The position numbers and the translations under genes are program-made. Shown piece after piece: positions 7,837 through 14,847 of a stretch of 21,629 nt of DNA. This DNA comes from Oscillospiraceae bacterium (GTDB lineage Bacteria; Bacillota; Clostridia; Oscillospirales; Oscillospiraceae). The stretch's first letter is position 1; every line of letters begins with the position of its first letter. Location of the stretch: the NCBI GenBank assembly GCA_020025395.1, contig JAHHSE010000010.1, forward strand, positions 1 through 21,629, in the 5' to 3' direction. The notes under the pieces are model-generated. The model worked only from the letters and a program-made list of their open reading frames with translations, made no database searches and had not been told where the DNA came from.

Positions 7837-9249
7837 TTAAAACTCCAATTTACTCTGAATGTAGGTCACAAGCTGATCGACGGGCATACGGATCTGCTCC
7901 ATGGTGTCCCGGTCCCGAACGGTGACGCAGTGGTCGGCCTCATCGGTCTCGGAGCCAACGGTCTGGAAGTCTACCGTAATGCAGAAGGGGGTGCCGATCT
8001 CGTCCTGACGGCGGTAGCGCTTGCCGATGGAGCCGGCGTCATCAAAGTCTGCCATAAAGTGTTTGCACAGGGTGTGGTAAATCTCCTGGGCGGCGGGAGA
8101 GAGCTTTTTGGACAGGGGGAGGACGGCGCATTTGAAGGGGGCCAGGGCGGGATGGAGATGCATCACGGTGCGGATGTCGTTCTTTTCGGCATCCACCACC
8201 TCTTCATCATAGGCCTCACAGAGAAAGGCCAGAGCCACACGGTCACATCCCAGAGAGGGCTCGATCACATAGGGGATATAGTGCTCATTGGACTCCTGGT
8301 CGTAATAGGTGAGGTCTTTTCCGGAGGCCTCCTGATGGCGGCCCAGATCGTAGTCGGTGCGGTCGGCAATGCCCCAAAGCTCACCCCACTCGGTGAAGGG
8401 GAAGGCGTATTCGATGTCGGTGGTGGCACGGGAATAGAAGGCCAGCTCAGCTGGCTCATGGTCCCGGAGCCGCAGGTTCTCCTCGCGGATACCCAGGGAG
8501 AGGAGCCATTGGAAACAGAAGTCCTTCCAGTAGGCAAACCACTCCAGGTCGGTGCCGGGCTTGCAGAAGAACTCACACTCCATCTGCTCAAATTCACGGG
8601 TGCGGAAGGTGAAGTTGCCGGGGGTGATCTCATTGCGGAAGGCCTTTCCCACCTGGCACACGCCGAAGGGGAGTTTTTTTCGGGTGGTCCGCTGGATGTT
8701 GGAGAAGTTCACGAAGATTCCCTGGGCGGTCTCCGGACGGAGGTAGCAGACGGAGGAGGAATCCTCGGTGACACCAATGGCGGTTTTGAACATGAGATTA
8801 AACTTGCGGATGGGGGTAAAGTCATGTCTGCCGCACATGGGGCAGACCACATCCTCATGCTGGGCGATGAAGGCATCCATCTCGTCAAAGTCCATGGCAT
8901 CCACATTGATTTCGGGGTGTTCGGTGCCGATGAGCTTGTCCGCCCGGTGGCGGGCCTTGCAGGACCTGCAATCCAGCAGAGGATCGCTGAAGCCGGCCAC
9001 GTGTCCGGTGGTGACCCAGGTTTGGGGATTCATAAGGATGGCGGCATCCAGACCCACATTATAGGGGGATTCCTGAACGAATTTTTTGAGCCAGGCTTTT
9101 TTTACATTGTTTTTGAACTCCACGCCGAGGGGTCCATAGTCCCAGCTGTTGGCCAAACCGCCATAAATTTCACTTCCGGCAAATACGAAGCCCCGGTTTT
9201 TACACAGGGCGACGATTTTATCCATGGTCTTTTCCTGTCTGTTGAGCAT
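7837..9249 (-). CDS. glyS: Glycyl-tRNA synthetase, homodimeric (alpha2) type
   Basis: The enzyme charges tRNA-Gly with glycine. The 470-residue single chain is the eukaryote/archaea-like alpha2 type, not the alpha2beta2 GlyQ/GlyS type. Evidence includes GSEIYGGLANSWDYGPLG near the N-terminus and zinc-type cysteines C94, C97, C136 and C139 in DCRSCKARH and CPMCGRHD. Motif 2 is around FRNEITPGNFTFRTREFEQ (204-222) and motif 3 is EPSLGCDR (330-337). The C-terminal anticodon-binding domain begins near LAPFKCAVLPL. The ATG at 9249 has GGAGGG eight bases upstream; an internal ATG at codon 9 is less favoured. It is the first gene of a four-gene operon. No T-box leader is present although many Firmicutes synthetase genes have one. 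The symbol glyQS is also used for this type. Confidence 0.96.
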   Translation of the reverse strand: MLNRQEKTMDKIVALCKNRGFVFAGSEIYGGLANSWDYGPLGVEFKNNVKKAWLKKFVQESPYNVGLDAAILMNPQTWVTTGHVAGFSDPLLDCRSCKARHRADKLIGTEHPEINVDAMDFDEMDAFIAQHEDVVCPMCGRHDFTPIRKFNLMFKTAIGVTEDSSSVCYLRPETAQGIFVNFSNIQRTTRKKLPFGVCQVGKAFRNEITPGNFTFRTREFEQMECEFFCKPGTDLEWFAYWKDFCFQWLLSLGIREENLRLRDHEPAELAFYSRATTDIEYAFPFTEWGELWGIADRTDYDLGRHQEASGKDLTYYDQESNEHYIPYVIEPSLGCDRVALAFLCEAYDEEVVDAEKNDIRTVMHLHPALAPFKCAVLPLSKKLSPAAQEIYHTLCKHFMADFDDAGSIGKRYRRQDEIGTPFCITVDFQTVGSETDEADHCVTVRDRDTMEQIRMPVDQLVTYIQSKLEF

Positions 9250-9288
9250 GATTGGTGCCCTCCGTATCCGTTATAAAGTCAGAATCCA

Positions 9289-9316
9289 ATTATATACCGA
9301 TACACCTTAAAGTCAA
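9289..9316 (-). promoter_or_regulatory. Sigma-A-type promoter of the glyS operon
   Basis: Reading the minus strand, TTGACT (9311-9316) and TATAAT (9289-9294) are separated by 16 bases. Transcription would start near 9282, leaving a leader of only about 33 nucleotides before the glyS ATG. That is too short for a T-box, and the T-box core (GGTGGNACCGCG-like) is absent from the whole upstream gap. Confidence 0.85.
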
Positions 9317-9468
9317 GGATAAGGGGGGATTTGCCCCGTTTTTCTTGGGGGCAAAGGGGTGTTGACCGGGACCTTCGCCCAGGGTCCGGGGGAGCGCTCC
9401 TCTGTCAGTCCGAGCCTGCCGCAGCTGCGCTGTTTCCGATTGAAACGGAAAGGGATCCGCATGAAGTC

Positions 9469-9499
9469 AAAAGGGCCGGCCCGGCCCGGATTTTCCGGG
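9469..9499 (-). terminator. Possible terminator downstream of gpr
   Basis: On the minus strand, GGGCC and GGCCC (9483-9487 and 9473-9477) can form a short, very G+C-rich stem followed by TTTT (9472-9469). It is preceded by a second hairpin, CCCGGA/TCCGGG (9485-9499). The two stems share bases, so only one forms at a time. The distance from the gpr stop (about 105 bases) and the short U-tract make this tentative. Confidence 0.35.
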
Positions 9500-9561
9500 G
9501 GGATTTTTGTGAGGGAAAGCGGGAAAGGATTGGGGGACACGGCCTTCACGGAGTTTTCCTA

Positions 9562-9582
9562 ATATCCACAAAGTTTTCCACA
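9562..9582 (+). promoter_or_regulatory. Pair of DnaA-box-like nonamers
   Basis: TTTTCCACA at 9574-9582 fits the relaxed DnaA box TTWTNCACA exactly. ATATCCACA at 9562-9570 differs from TTATCCACA at the first base. They are in the same orientation and three bases apart, about 20 bases beyond the gpr stop. Two boxes are too few to define an origin. They could be a DnaA-titration or regulatory site, or chance. Confidence 0.35.
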
Positions 9583-9603
9583 CCTGTGTAAAGAGGAGGG
9601 ATA

Positions 9604-10497
9604 TCAGGAGAGAAAGAGATCCACATCCTCCAGAGTCAGGCCCTTTTGAAGGGCCAGGGTCAGGCCGTATCCGATGACCTTGGAGAGGTCGGCCACCCGC
9701 TCATCGATGTCCCTGGGGGTGACAAAGACATGGCCGCCGTGACCCCGGAGGGCGTCCGGCTCTAAATTCCCCTGTCCTGCCTCCGCCAGGATATCGGCGG
9801 CCAGGGTGGCTCCGTCCACCACGGTGGGGACCCCGATGGCGATGACCGGGACCCCCAGAGTCTTCTCATCCAGGGCCGCCCTGGCGTTTCCCACCCCGGA
9901 ACCGGGGATGATTCCGGTGTTGGAGAGCTGAATGGTGGTGCAGACCCGGGAGAGATTGCGGGAGGCCAGGGCATCGATGGCGATCACCGCGCGGGGCTTG
10001 AGAGAGCCGCAGAGGGAGGAGGCCAGCTCCCCGCTCTCCATTCCGGTGGTGCCCAGCACACCGGTGGCAATGGCCGCCACGGGACGAAAGGCGCCGAAAT
10101 GCTCCGGGAGAGAGGAGACCAGATGGCGGGTTACCAGGGTGTGACCGGCGGAGAGGGGTCCGATGGCGTCGGGGGTGACGGCTCGGTTTCCAAGACCGAC
10201 CACCAGCACGGAGGCTTCCTCCGGCAGGGAGAGGAGGGCCTCCGCCTCGGCAGCCAGGGCACGGGCGGCCCGACCAAAGGCATCGGGCTGACGCTCCTTC
10301 AGCCCGTCCAGGGTGAGGGTGATATAGGTCCCTATGGGCTTGTGAAGGGCCTTGGCACCTACGGCATCCAAAATTTCCACCACATTTACCGGATACCCTT
10401 CCCGCTCCCGGTCGATGCTCCTCACCCCGGATAGGGTGCCAACGCCCTGATAAAGCTCTTTTTCCTCCATGGCCAGGTCGGTGCGGCGCTGCAGCAT
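9604..10497 (-). CDS. gpr: Germination protease GPR (spore protease)
   Basis: GPR degrades the small acid-soluble proteins that protect DNA in dormant spores, releasing amino acids during germination. It is made as a zymogen in the forespore and self-cleaves near its N-terminus. The segment RRTDLAMEEKELYQG close to the start is the typical pro-region and mature start. The two aspartates reported essential in the Bacillus enzyme correspond to D110 in GNRAVTPDAIGP and D175 in VIAIDALASR. The frame extends up to an ATG at 10530. The ATG at 10497, with GGGAGG seven bases upstream, gives the normal compact N-terminus and 297 residues, and is preferred. It diverges from rpsT. No clear sigma-G promoter could be picked out. 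It implies a spore-forming organism. Confidence 0.95.
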   Translation of the reverse strand: MLQRRTDLAMEEKELYQGVGTLSGVRSIDREREGYPVNVVEILDAVGAKALHKPIGTYITLTLDGLKERQPDAFGRAARALAAEAEALLSLPEEASVLVVGLGNRAVTPDAIGPLSAGHTLVTRHLVSSLPEHFGAFRPVAAIATGVLGTTGMESGELASSLCGSLKPRAVIAIDALASRNLSRVCTTIQLSNTGIIPGSGVGNARAALDEKTLGVPVIAIGVPTVVDGATLAADILAEAGQGNLEPDALRGHGGHVFVTPRDIDERVADLSKVIGYGLTLALQKGLTLEDVDLFLS

Positions 10498-10599
10498 ACA
10501 GATTCCTCCCAGATATTGTATAGATCGCATGAATTTACCTCTAGTTTTTGCGGTTTTTCAGGGCTTATCCAAAAAGGAGAAAAAAATTAAAAAAAACGG

Positions 10600-10628
10600 T
10601 TGATTTTTTTTGGGAAGACTGATAAAAT
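10600..10628 (+). promoter_or_regulatory. Sigma-A-type promoter of rpsT with upstream A-tracts
   Basis: TTGATT (10600-10605) and TAAAAT (10623-10628) are 17 bases apart. Just upstream, 10571-10596 is almost all A with a few T and G, like an UP element that binds the RNA polymerase alpha subunit. The roughly 60-nucleotide leader contains a small hairpin, GGGTGC-TTT-GTACCC (10641-10655), of unknown role. Confidence 0.75.
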
Positions 10629-10694
10629 AGATACCTGCGTGGGTGCTTTGTACCCTAATCAAGATTTAAATGCTATTTGGAGGAGGTGTTTGGT

Positions 10695-10958
10695 TTGCCG
10701 AACATTAAGTCTGCTAAGAAGCGCGTTCTGGTCAACGAGACTAAGGCGATGCAGAACAAGGCGGCGAAATCTGCCCTGAAGACTGTCCTGAAGAAGTTTG
10801 ACGCCGCCGTGGCCGAAGGCAACCGCAGCGAGGCCGATAGCGCTTACAAGGTGGCTGTGAAGGCCGTCGATAAGGCCGCTGCCAAGGGACTGCTGCACAA
10901 GAACAATGCGGCCAACAAGAAGTCCAGCATGACCATCAAGCTGAACAAGCTGGCCTGA
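10695..10958 (+). CDS. rpsT: Small ribosomal subunit protein S20 (TTG start)
   Basis: S20 is a primary binding protein of the 30S subunit that contacts 16S rRNA. The product is 87 residues, lysine/alanine-rich and all-helical, starting PNIKSAKKRVLVNETKAMQN after the initiator, which is classic S20. The start is an unusual TTG at 10695, eight bases after the very strong GGAGGAGG (10679-10686). The longer frame from 10677 would run through that ribosome binding site and is rejected. TTG or UUG starts are known for S20 in E. coli, where they matter for feedback control; here that is inference. Monocistronic with its own promoter and terminator, though some readthrough into yihY is likely. Confidence 0.97.
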   Translation: MPNIKSAKKRVLVNETKAMQNKAAKSALKTVLKKFDAAVAEGNRSEADSAYKVAVKAVDKAAAKGLLHKNNAANKKSSMTIKLNKLA

Positions 10959-10967
10959 GTGCTTGCC

Positions 10968-11004
10968 AAAAAGAAACCGTCTGCCATGCAGGCGGTTTCT
11001 TTTT
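10968..11004 (+). terminator. Intrinsic terminator after rpsT
   Basis: A 17-bp stem (10968-10984 with 10988-11004, one G-T pair) with a three-base loop CAT; its 3' arm ends in five T residues. It lies 9 bases after the rpsT stop and 27 bases before yihY. Confidence 0.93.
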
Positions 11005-11031
11005 ACCCCGTCCAAGGAAAAGGAGGGTATT

Positions 11032-11898
11032 ATGAAACGACCGATTTGGAAGTCCCGTCCGGTTCTCTTTCTGTTGGAGATGACCCGGCTTTATTTTGAT
11101 AAGCGGGTTTCCCGCTCTGCCGCCGAGCTGGCCTATTTTCTCCTTCTTTCGGTCTTCCCTGCCCTGATCTGCGTCAACGCCCTGGTGGGAAAGCTGAATC
11201 TGAACATCACGGAGGTGCTGGAGCTGGCGGATACCATCCTGCCTGCCGGGGTCCAAAGTATCCTGAATGAATATCTGGGCTACATTGGGGTGGATCAGTC
11301 CAATCTTCTCACAGCGGGGGTAATCATGACCCTGTTTTCCGCCTCTGCGGCCTTCCGTGCTCTGATGAACATCATGGATGACCTCTATGAGCGAAAGAGC
11401 TACACAGGGCTGTGGCAGGTGGTGGCCAGCGTGGTCTACTCCGTTCTCTTTCTGGTGACCATCTATCTGTCCGGGGTGGTGGTTCTGACGGGAAACTGGT
11501 TTTTCCGCCTGTTGGAGGACCTTCTTCCCATTCAGCTGCCTGAGACCAACTGGCCCTGGATGCGCTTTCTCATCCTCTTTTGCATGGTTCTCTTTTTCAT
11601 TCTGCTGATCTATCGGGTTTCCGCCCCCCGGGGAGAGCCTCGTCCCCCCGTTTTCACCGGGGCTATTCTGGCCTCTGTGATGCTGGTGGCGGCCTCTATG
11701 ATCTTCTCCAACTTCATCGATATGTCCACCCGGTATTCCCTGGTGTACGGGTCCCTGGCCTCGGTCATTATTCTGATGATCTGGCTCTATCTCTGCGGGA
11801 ACATCCTTATTTTGGGAAATCTGTTCAACTGTGTCTGGTATGGGCACCAGAAAAGAAAACAGGAAAAGGGCAGAAAGAACCCGCCCAAGAGCATCTAG
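11032..11898 (+). CDS. YihY/BrkB family inner-membrane protein
   Basis: This is a polytopic membrane protein of the YihY/BrkB family, once misnamed RNase BN. Its biochemical role is not established. About six hydrophobic segments are visible, roughly at residues 31-54, 92-114, 130-153, 178-196, 206-226 and 240-265. The family-typical AAELAYFLLLSVFPALI lies near the N-terminus and VYGSLASVIILMIWLYLCGN near the C-terminus, followed by a basic tail. The frame is open from 10963 inside the rpsT terminator, but AGGAGG (11021-11026) five bases before the ATG at 11032 fixes the start, giving 288 residues, the usual length. No separate promoter is evident in the 27-base gap, so it may depend on readthrough from rpsT. 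Confidence 0.9.
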   Translation: MKRPIWKSRPVLFLLEMTRLYFDKRVSRSAAELAYFLLLSVFPALICVNALVGKLNLNITEVLELADTILPAGVQSILNEYLGYIGVDQSNLLTAGVIMTLFSASAAFRALMNIMDDLYERKSYTGLWQVVASVVYSVLFLVTIYLSGVVVLTGNWFFRLLEDLLPIQLPETNWPWMRFLILFCMVLFFILLIYRVSAPRGEPRPPVFTGAILASVMLVAASMIFSNFIDMSTRYSLVYGSLASVIILMIWLYLCGNILILGNLFNCVWYGHQKRKQEKGRKNPPKSI

Positions 11899-12012
11899 GA
11901 GCCTCCCAAATACCCGGAGGGTCCCTTCGCAGGTTCAGGGGTTCGGAGTCCGGCTCCCCGTTCTCCCGGATCTTTTTGCAAAATTTGAAAAATGAAATCA
12001 GATGGAGTGTGA

Positions 12013-12055
12013 AAAACAGAAAGTGCCGGAACCTGGTTCCGGCACTTTCTGTTTT
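12013..12055. terminator. Bidirectional terminator between yihY and the M23 peptidase gene
   Basis: A perfect 20-bp stem (12013-12032 with 12036-12055) with a three-base loop CTG. It ends in TTTT on the plus strand and TTTTT on the minus strand. It starts two bases after the stop of the minus-strand peptidase gene and about 115 bases after yihY. The yihY-side spacer 11899-12012 holds no gene that I can support. Confidence 0.95.
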
Positions 12056-12057
12056 GA

Positions 12058-13593
12058 TTAGGGAAGATAGGGTCTGGGGTTGACAGCGGTGCCGTTGACC
12101 CGGACCTCAAAATGGCAGTGGGTGCCTGTAGAGCGGCCTGTGGAGCCGGCCTTGGCAATGACCTGACCCTGATAGACCTTGTCACCCACCGAGACGGTGA
12201 GGCTGGAGTTGTGGCCGTAATAGGTCTTATAGCCGTTGCCGTGGTCAATGATAACCAGGTTGCCGTAAGCCCCTCTCCAGCCGGCCCAGACCACCGTACC
12301 GCCGTCGGCGGCCTTGATGCCCTGACCATGGGAGGCCTTAATGTCCAGACCGGAGTGATAGCTGTAGGAGCCGAAGATGGACCGCCAGCCAAAGGTGGAG
12401 TTGATTCGGCCCTGAACCGGCCAGATAAAGGAGCCGGTGGGATGCCAGGTGGGCCGGGCCTTGGTGCCCACGGCGATGACCCGTGTGGTAGGCTCAGAGA
12501 TGGTCTCCGTGGAGAGGACATTCCGCTCCTGCTCCCTGCCGTTGAGGTAGGTGATGTCGGCGTTGATGGAGGCCACGCCGGGAACACCGGCCTCGACCAC
12601 CCGAGAGTCTCCCTGATACATATTGTCATCCGAGACTTCCTCCACGGGGCAGGGAATCTCTTCGGTATAGGTCAGATTGTCCACCGTGCGGACCGAGAGG
12701 AAGGGGACCTCCTCCCGGACATTGAGGAGCTGACCGATATAGAGGCGGTTGATATTCACATCGGGATTGAGGGCTTCCAGCTCCGCCATGGTCATCTTAT
12801 TGTTCAGGGCGATGGCCATGAAGGTGTCTCCCTGGACCACCTCATAGGTGGTTTCCCCATTGGTATTGGCAGTGAGGGCGGCCATGACCTCCTCCCTGGT
12901 CTGCTGCCGTCCGGCGGGCAGATACTCGCTTCCCATGTGAATGGGCTGGACAAAGGAGGCGGAAACGGTATGCTCGGTGGTATAGCTGCCCTTAATCTCC
13001 TCCAGAACGGAATCCAGAACGGCCCGATCCTGAACGGTGGCAACCACGGCGCCGTTCACCGAGAGGGTTTGGGCATAGAAGACCTCGTCGATGGTGTCGA
13101 AGAGATAGGACTCAAACTGGGCCACCGGGGTCAGGTCCTCATGCTCAATGAGGGCAAAGTCGTAGGAGATGTTGGAGTTCAGGTGATAGTCATAGCCCAA
13201 AATGGCGGAGGCTTTCTCCTCCACCCGATGGACCACAGCCTGAAAGACCGCCTTGCTGCGGACCGAACCCACATCCATGCCGTCCACCGTGACCACGAAG
13301 CTGGGGGTATAGATGGCACCGACGGTAGCGGTGATTCCCACGATGGAGGCCACAGCCAGGAAAAAGAGGGGATTGCCCAAAGGTTTTCCGGCGGCGGCGG
13401 AGACGGCCTTATGATAGGTGCGGCCAGACCAGGCGGCAAACTGCTCCCTGGTCCGGGTAACCGTAGACATAAGGCGGCCCACCCAGTCCCTGACCGCCCG
13501 ATTGCGGGCCTGTCTGCGCCTGTCAGCCTCAGTTTGAATGGTACGGTAAGCCGACAGGCGCCGCACACCGGGATTGTGTAAAATCTCGTCCAT
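12058..13593 (-). CDS. Membrane-anchored LysM-G5-M23 peptidoglycan endopeptidase
   Basis: Probably a cell-wall hydrolase cutting peptide cross-links outside the membrane. A basic cytoplasmic N-terminus of about 70 residues leads to one membrane helix (75-95). A LysM peptidoglycan-binding domain spans about 249-292 (TYEVVQGDTFMAIALNN to IGQLLNV). A G5 domain covers about 296-378, and a C-terminal M23 domain about 388-511. The zinc and catalytic residues of LytM-type enzymes are all present: H413 and D417 (HSGLD), H461 (YYGHN), H492 and H494 (HCHFE). It is therefore likely active, unlike degenerate EnvC/NlpD types. The ATG has AAGGAGGG about six bases upstream. It has its own promoter and terminator. 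The same layout is common in sporulating Clostridia. Confidence 0.92.
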   Translation of the reverse strand: MDEILHNPGVRRLSAYRTIQTEADRRRQARNRAVRDWVGRLMSTVTRTREQFAAWSGRTYHKAVSAAAGKPLGNPLFFLAVASIVGITATVGAIYTPSFVVTVDGMDVGSVRSKAVFQAVVHRVEEKASAILGYDYHLNSNISYDFALIEHEDLTPVAQFESYLFDTIDEVFYAQTLSVNGAVVATVQDRAVLDSVLEEIKGSYTTEHTVSASFVQPIHMGSEYLPAGRQQTREEVMAALTANTNGETTYEVVQGDTFMAIALNNKMTMAELEALNPDVNINRLYIGQLLNVREEVPFLSVRTVDNLTYTEEIPCPVEEVSDDNMYQGDSRVVEAGVPGVASINADITYLNGREQERNVLSTETISEPTTRVIAVGTKARPTWHPTGSFIWPVQGRINSTFGWRSIFGSYSYHSGLDIKASHGQGIKAADGGTVVWAGWRGAYGNLVIIDHGNGYKTYYGHNSSLTVSVGDKVYQGQVIAKAGSTGRSTGTHCHFEVRVNGTAVNPRPYLP

Positions 13594-13652
13594 AGTCTGC
13601 CCTCCTTGGGAGATGAAACAGAAAAATCCGAAAAACAGTCCGGAAAGAAATG

Positions 13653-13677
13653 ATTACAAAAAGTTACAAAAGTAACT
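13653..13677 (-). promoter_or_regulatory. Operator-like repeat overlapping the peptidase promoter
   Basis: AGTTAC-AAAA-GTAACT (13662-13677) is a perfect six-base inverted repeat covering the -10 edge and probable start point. On the minus strand, TGTAAC and TGTAAT also form a direct repeat with a period of 10 bases. This resembles the WalR site (TGTWAH, five-base spacer, TGTWAH), except that the spacer here is four. WalR controls wall hydrolases in Firmicutes. Confidence 0.4.
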
Positions 13678-13703
13678 ATACACGCTTTTCCCTGATGCGT
13701 CAA
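13675..13703 (-). promoter_or_regulatory. Sigma-A-type promoter of the M23 peptidase gene
   Basis: On the minus strand TTGACG (13698-13703) and TATAGT (13675-13680) are separated by 17 bases. The start would be near 13667, leaving a leader of about 75 nucleotides. Confidence 0.8.
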
Positions 13704-13725
13704 GCCTTTTTCTGATTTTTGCCGG

Positions 13726-13771
13726 AAAAAAGCGGGACCCTGAGACGGAGGGAGACTGTCTCGGGGTCCCG
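13726..13771 (-). terminator. Intrinsic terminator of pta
   Basis: On the minus strand a 14-base stem (13758-13771 with 13733-13746, one A-C mismatch) is followed by six T residues (13731-13726). It begins 13 bases after the pta stop and lies just upstream of the peptidase promoter, insulating the two genes. Confidence 0.9.
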
Positions 13772-13784
13772 TTTGTCGGGAGGA

Positions 13785-14753
13785 TTATTTGAGGCCGGCG
13801 GTAATGATGGCCATGGTATAGACCTCCTCGGCATTGCAGCCCCGGGAGAGGTCGTTGATGGGGGCATTCAGACCCTGGAGGATGGGTCCGTAGGCATCGA
13901 AGCCTCCCAGCCGCTGGGCGATTTTATAGCCGATGTTGCCGGACTGAATTTCCGGGAAGATAAAGGTGTTGGCCTGGCCCGCCACCGGGGAGCCCTCGCA
14001 CTTGGTCCGGGCCACCACGGGGGAGAAGGCGGCGTCGAACTGAAGCTCGCCGTCGATGGGGGTGGCGGGATCGGCGGCCCTTGCCTTGGCGGTGGCGCTG
14101 CGGACCTTGTCCACATCGTCACCCTTTCCGGAGCCCTTGGTGGAGAAGGAGAGCATGGCCACCTTGGGATCAATGCCGAAGGCCCGTGCGGTCTTGGCGG
14201 TCTCCACGGCGATTTCCGCCAGCTCGTCCTCGCTGGGGGCGATGTTGATGGCGCAGTCGCCAAAGGCATAGCGCTCATTTTCGTTGCTCTGACGGACCAT
14301 GATGAAGCAGGAGGAGACAATTCGGTTGCCCGGTTTGGTCTTCACCAGCTGAAGGGCGGGACGGACGGTGTCGGCGGTGGAGTAGGTAGCGCCGCCCAGA
14401 AGGGCATCCGCCTTGCCCATGGCCACCAGCATGGTGCCGAAGTAATTGCCCTTCTGCAAAGCGGCCCTGCATTCGTCCGCGGTCATCTTGCCCTTGCGAA
14501 GCGCTTCCATTTTGGAAACCATGGCATCCATTTCGGGATAGGCGGCAGGGTCCAGAATCTCCACCCCTTCGATGTCGAAGCCGCCGTCTGCGGCGTTTTT
14601 CCTCACCTCATCCACACTGCCCACCAGAATGACAGAAAGAAACCCGTCCTTCTTCAGCCGGGCGGTGGCCTCCAAAATACGGGCGTCAGAGCCTTCTGTA
14701 AAGACAATGGTGCGGGGATTTGCCTTCAAAGCAGCGATTAAATTCTCGAACAT
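13785..14753 (-). CDS. pta: Phosphate acetyltransferase
   Basis: Pta interconverts acetyl-CoA and acetyl phosphate, and with acetate kinase makes ATP in fermentation. At 322 residues it is the short, single-domain PTA_PTB form. It shows the family features TIVFTEGSDARILEA near the N-terminus, MGKADALLGGATYSTADTVR in the middle, and AMLSFSTKGSGKG with FIFPEIQSGNIGYKIAQRL towards the C-terminus. The ATG at 14753 has GGAGG nine bases upstream. No acetate kinase gene is adjacent in this window. The gene has its own promoter and terminator and diverges from an XRE-type regulator, which could control it. A phosphate butyryltransferase is less likely given these motifs. Confidence 0.95.
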   Translation of the reverse strand: MFENLIAALKANPRTIVFTEGSDARILEATARLKKDGFLSVILVGSVDEVRKNAADGGFDIEGVEILDPAAYPEMDAMVSKMEALRKGKMTADECRAALQKGNYFGTMLVAMGKADALLGGATYSTADTVRPALQLVKTKPGNRIVSSCFIMVRQSNENERYAFGDCAINIAPSEDELAEIAVETAKTARAFGIDPKVAMLSFSTKGSGKGDDVDKVRSATAKARAADPATPIDGELQFDAAFSPVVARTKCEGSPVAGQANTFIFPEIQSGNIGYKIAQRLGGFDAYGPILQGLNAPINDLSRGCNAEEVYTMAIITAGLK

Positions 14754-14785
14754 GGGCGTTTGCCTCCATTTCTTGTAATGCTCTT

Positions 14786-14814
14786 ATTATAATCAGTCCA
14801 CCCAAAAATCTCAA
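14786..14814 (-). promoter_or_regulatory. Sigma-A-type promoter of pta
   Basis: On the minus strand TTGAGA (14809-14814) and a perfect TATAAT (14786-14791) are 17 bases apart, giving a leader of about 25 nucleotides. Confidence 0.85.
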
Positions 14815-14826
14815 CAAGAAAAAGAG

Positions 14827-14847
14827 GAGAATTTCCTCAAATTTCTC
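14827..14847. promoter_or_regulatory. Inverted repeat between the divergent pta and XRE promoters
   Basis: GAGAATTT (14827-14834) and AAATTTCTC (14839-14847) form an inverted repeat with a single extra base. An overlapping repeat GAGGA/TCCTC lies at 14824-14838. They sit exactly between the -35 boxes of the two promoters, a natural place for an operator of the neighbouring regulator. Confidence 0.35.

Larger units (their letters stand above)
9317..9603. other. Non-coding gap between gpr and the glyS promoter, rich in short palindromes
   Basis: About 287 bases without a convincing gene. Short ORFs on both strands here lack good ribosome binding sites and recognisable products. Several hairpins are visible: TTTGCCCC pairing with GGGGCAAA around 9330-9357, the palindrome GGAGCGCTCC near 9391-9400, TTTCCG/CGGAAA near 9433-9451, the GGGCC/GGCCC cluster 9473-9487, and CCCGGA/TCCGGG 9485-9499. 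Two DnaA-box-like nonamers lie at its gpr-proximal end. It could hold the gpr terminator and possibly a small RNA, but no promoter for one is clear. Confidence 0.5.

Noticed and set aside
7795..9276. Plus-strand ORF of 493 codons opposite glyS
   Set aside because: The minus strand encodes a complete GlyRS with zinc and class II motifs. The plus-strand product is glycine/valine/histidine-rich and matches no family, as expected for an antisense frame.
9250..9330. Possible T-box leader for glyS
   Set aside because: The promoter lies only about 40-65 bases upstream of the ATG, and no T-box core or antiterminator/terminator pair is present.
9313..9591. Short ORFs of 67-86 codons on both strands in the gpr-glyS gap
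   Set aside because: No proper ribosome binding site, proline/arginine/glycine-rich products without a recognisable family, and they run through the glyS promoter or the palindromes.
11895..12629. Minus-strand ORF of 244 codons downstream of and inside the M23 gene
   Set aside because: It is in another frame of the M23 gene, extends through the bidirectional terminator, and its product is a proline/serine-rich shadow.
12112..13581. Plus-strand ORF of 489 codons opposite the M23 peptidase
   Set aside because: The minus strand has full LysM, G5 and M23 domains. The plus-strand frame has typical shadow composition and no start signals.
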